NCBI RefSeq assembly: GCF_025398735.1
Contig: NZ_CP104694.1
Coordinates: 5,359,465-5,423,464, forward strand
DNA from: Tahibacter amnicola
Lineage (GTDB): Bacteria > Pseudomonadota > Gammaproteobacteria > Xanthomonadales > Rhodanobacteraceae
Length of the DNA: 64,000 nucleotides
Direction of reading: 5' to 3'
In this document: one piece after another, positions 61,927-64,000 of the stretch
Layout: every line of letters begins with the position of its first letter
Position numbering within the stretch: the first letter of the stretch is position 1
Notes under the pieces: generated by a model
Databases searched by the model: none
What the model was told of the DNA's origin: nothing
Seen by the model: only the letters and a program-made list of their open reading frames with translations
Program-made: the position numbers and the translations under genes

Positions 61927-62451
61927 ATGGTGAAGGTTCCGAAGATCGACAGTCCCTGCCCCGTCCAGTGGAAATCCATGCCCACCGGCGAGAAAAACTT
62001 CTGCACACTGTGCGAACGCAAGGTGCACAACCTCAGCGGCATGAGCTATTCGGAACGCAAGGCCTTTCTCGCGGCGTGCACCGGCAGTGTCTGCGTCGCC
62101 TACTCCGTGCCGCAACGCCGCCCGTCGACGCTGACCACGGCAGGACTGGGGCTCATGGCGGCATTGGCGCTCAGCCCGGTCCATGCCGATACGCAGGCCG
62201 AAGGCATGTCAGCCGGACCGCAGCAACAGCGGCTCGTTCCGGGTAAAGAGCCGCAGGTCCGCTGCGACGAGACCGAAAAACAGGCGCCCGAAACGGAAAT
62301 GGAACTTGTCGTCATGGGCGGTATCCAGGCGCCGCAGTCCGTCGAGTGGATCGATGAGGACAGCGCCGCGGCCCTGCCCGTGGTGTCGACCGATGCCTTC
62401 CTGGACGCCGAATTCACGACGGAACCGAAGACGCCAGACGCCGAGCGCTGA
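61927..62451 (+). CDS. Membrane protein with N-terminal Cys motif
   Basis: This is a 174-residue protein. Residues 1-60 hold a Cys-rich motif, SPCPVQWKSMPTGEKNFCTLCERKVHNLSG, of a type I associate with small Xanthomonadales proteins, with further Cys in CTGSVC. A helix (LTTAGLGLMAALALSPVHA, about 68-86) follows, and an acidic tail rich in Glu/Pro lies beyond it. The Cys set could bind zinc. GGAGAG before the ATG at 61927 supports that start over a GTG at 61915. No function is known. It converges with the transglutaminase-like gene. Confidence 0.75.
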   Translation: MVKVPKIDSPCPVQWKSMPTGEKNFCTLCERKVHNLSGMSYSERKAFLAACTGSVCVAYSVPQRRPSTLTTAGLGLMAALALSPVHADTQAEGMSAGPQQQRLVPGKEPQVRCDETEKQAPETEMELVVMGGIQAPQSVEWIDEDSAAALPVVSTDAFLDAEFTTEPKTPDAER

Positions 62452-62466
62452 TCTGGCACACCTGCT

Positions 62467-63915
62467 TCACTCAGGGGGGCCGGTCGGCCCCTCTGGCTTT
62501 TCGGCTACGGCACCTGCTGCGACAAAGCGCAATCCACGGATCGCCTCCAGCACGCCGCTGTACGCCTGCGGCGAGCCGTCACCTATCTGCACCGCGATGT
62601 GGGACGCATCAAAATTGCCCAGCGCCGCATCGAAACTGGCCCAGCGCGTACCGGTCCAGGCCTGGACCCACATGTGTGGCACGAAGCTGTCGCGTTTACC
62701 CGCCAGCGAGCGGCTGTAGACCAGGCCGCTGACCACCCGCGTCGCGATGCCGTTCGCCCTGGCCAGCGCCGCCAGCAGGATCGCAAATTCCGTGCAGTCG
62801 CCGCTGCGCGATTCAAACGCTTCCAGCGCCGTGGCATAGCCGAGCAGGTCCGACGGGCCGGTCATGTGCGCCTGCACCTGCCTGACCAGCATGCGCATCT
62901 GCGCCTCGACGGAAATGTTCCGCGGCGCCGCCTTGGCCAGAGACTTTATCCGTGCGTCATCACTCTGCAGCCATTGGCTGGGTTTGCGCAGCGCCACCAG
63001 TTCGCCGGCCTGCGGCACTGGTTCCGTCCCGCAGTCGGCGCACACCGTGACGACCGAACGCCGGCCGCGCGCAACGACGGTCTGTTCCCGCGTCGAGGGC
63101 AGCACCAGCTCATCGTCCTTGCTTTCAATCACGTAGCGTATCGTCCCCTTCATCGCATCGTCGGACAGCCGGTAGGGAAAGGCCACCGACAGGGAATCCA
63201 TCATCGCAAACGGGACCACATCGCCTTCGCATTCCTTCGAACACGGCCGCATCCGGAAGACGGTGCCCAGCAGGTTCAGGGACGACACCAGCCGGCGCTG
63301 CGAAGGCGACCAGTACATGCGTACGGTCGATCCCGGTCCGGTACTGCGCGTGATCTCCATCATGCCGTCCAGCACGAAGCCGTCGCTGCGCAGGTTCACG
63401 CGGCGCAACTGGCCGTCGCGGGGATCGACTTCGTCGTAGTCAAACGTCCAGCGCTGCTCCCGCGGCTGCGCGGCAATCCGACGCTCCAATGCGGCGGGAA
63501 ACAGCAGTTCCGGCGGCAGAGGCAGGTTGTCACGCTGGGTCCGGGAGCCGCGACGGTGCTCCCACAGCAGGCGATTGCCCTTGACGGTCACGGTCGCATT
63601 CACCCCGGCCGTGCCGGCGCGCGATGCGTAGCGCAGACTGACGGGCAAACCCTGCGCTGTCTCGACCGATTGCTCCTCCAGGACCACTGACTGCTGCACA
63701 AGTCCTTCGACACGGACGTGAATGTTGCGGCGCATCTGGATGACGCCGTCGCGCTCCGAGCGCTCCACCGTCTCGGTGCCGTGGCGCGTTCCGGCATGCT
63801 CGATCGCCGACGAGGCGATCTCCGATCCGAACGCCGGGCATGACAACGCGAGCAACACCGGCGCGGTGGCCAGCAGCCAGAACGTTCCACCCGACCGTGT
63901 ACCGCGCAACGCCAT
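62467..63915 (-). CDS. Exported transglutaminase-like (papain-fold) protein
   Basis: This protein has 482 residues from the ATG at 63915; a GTG at 63975 is possible but would make an odd Arg-rich start. A signal peptide ends CPAFGSE. Residues 40-330 form a beta-rich region. The C-terminal transglutaminase-like core has Cys374 in SGDCTEFAILLAALARANGI, His in VPHMWVQAW and Asp in ASFDAALG, a complete triad. Such proteins may be proteases or protein-crosslinking enzymes of the envelope. The substrate is unknown. It is a single gene near the right edge. Confidence 0.85.
   Translation of the reverse strand: MALRGTRSGGTFWLLATAPVLLALSCPAFGSEIASSAIEHAGTRHGTETVERSERDGVIQMRRNIHVRVEGLVQQSVVLEEQSVETAQGLPVSLRYASRAGTAGVNATVTVKGNRLLWEHRRGSRTQRDNLPLPPELLFPAALERRIAAQPREQRWTFDYDEVDPRDGQLRRVNLRSDGFVLDGMMEITRSTGPGSTVRMYWSPSQRRLVSSLNLLGTVFRMRPCSKECEGDVVPFAMMDSLSVAFPYRLSDDAMKGTIRYVIESKDDELVLPSTREQTVVARGRRSVVTVCADCGTEPVPQAGELVALRKPSQWLQSDDARIKSLAKAAPRNISVEAQMRMLVRQVQAHMTGPSDLLGYATALEAFESRSGDCTEFAILLAALARANGIATRVVSGLVYSRSLAGKRDSFVPHMWVQAWTGTRWASFDAALGNFDASHIAVQIGDGSPQAYSGVLEAIRGLRFVAAGAVAEKPEGPTGPPE
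62473..62494 (+). terminator. Possible terminator after the Cys-motif gene
   Basis: AGGGGGGCC (62473-62481) pairs with GGCCCCTCT (62486-62494), including one G-U pair, and GGCTTTT follows on the plus strand. It starts 21 bases after the stop at 62451 and lies inside the 3' end of the convergent gene. Confidence 0.5.
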
Positions 63916-64000
63916 ATCCAGCACCACCAGGAGAGGTGCCTGCCATATTCGCACGCCGCGCCGGCCCCGCCGCACCGGTCAGGATTGGCGCTCGCGCCGG

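Noticed and set aside
1-64000. CRISPR arrays, tRNA or rRNA genes, prophage, plasmid or integrative elements
   Set aside because: I looked for regular repeat-spacer patterns, cloverleaf-like sequences, integrases and phage structural genes and found none. The RAYT is the only mobile-element relative.

Overview
The window is GC-rich bacterial chromosome, tightly packed with genes. It has no rRNA, tRNA, CRISPR array, prophage or plasmid signature that I could find. Gene content points to a gammaproteobacterium of the Xanthomonadales/Lysobacterales, probably Rhodanobacteraceae-like: a five-gene pst-phoU operon, an S46 dipeptidyl peptidase, a degenerate REP-associated (RAYT) transposase, a short Cys-motif protein of a type I associate with this order, and a secreted nuclease ending in an IFRNGFE-type tail. 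The taxonomic call is inference from families; no marker gene was compared.

Layout. 1-4439: housekeeping and fatty-acid genes (enoyl-CoA isomerase fragment, 3-mercaptopyruvate sulfurtransferase, NUDIX hydrolase, DUF1289, FKBP isomerase, enoyl-CoA hydratase). 4440-9346: phosphate operon pstS-pstC-pstA-pstB-phoU with a convincing Pho box. 9507-24061: prolyl oligopeptidase, TANGO2-like protein, a membrane Ser/Thr kinase with a repeat-rich outer domain next to relA, two secreted proteins of unknown function, and hrpA. 24227-29186: dps behind an OxyR-like operator, then a large Calx-beta extracellular nuclease with a textbook terminator. 29280-35209: TVP38-type membrane protein, a GH17-GT2 fusion likely to make beta-glucan, and a two-component system whose kinase is frameshifted. 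35567-43351: RAYT, M9 collagenase (also frameshifted near its start), pssA, a 2OG-Fe(II) oxygenase and an M35 metalloprotease. 43600-50408: two tandem copies of a DUF1800-DUF1501 gene pair. 50410-51379: alkyltransferase-like protein and a small conserved protein. 51505-59485: a complete trans-4-hydroxy-L-proline catabolic operon in the Pseudomonas-type order lhpA-B-F-E-C-G with a divergent PAS-AraC regulator. 59587-63915: DPP11-type peptidase, Cys-motif protein and a transglutaminase-like protein.

How the genes may work together. The most coherent theme is use of protein from outside the cell. A collagenase, an M35 metalloprotease, a prolyl oligopeptidase and an acidic-residue dipeptidyl peptidase could release hydroxyproline-containing peptides, and the lhp operon would turn hydroxyproline into 2-oxoglutarate. 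A second theme is phosphate and DNA scavenging (Pst and the extracellular nuclease). Both links are inferences from co-location. Two genes show the same defect, one base apparently missing at a C/G run, so sequence error should be considered before calling them pseudogenes.
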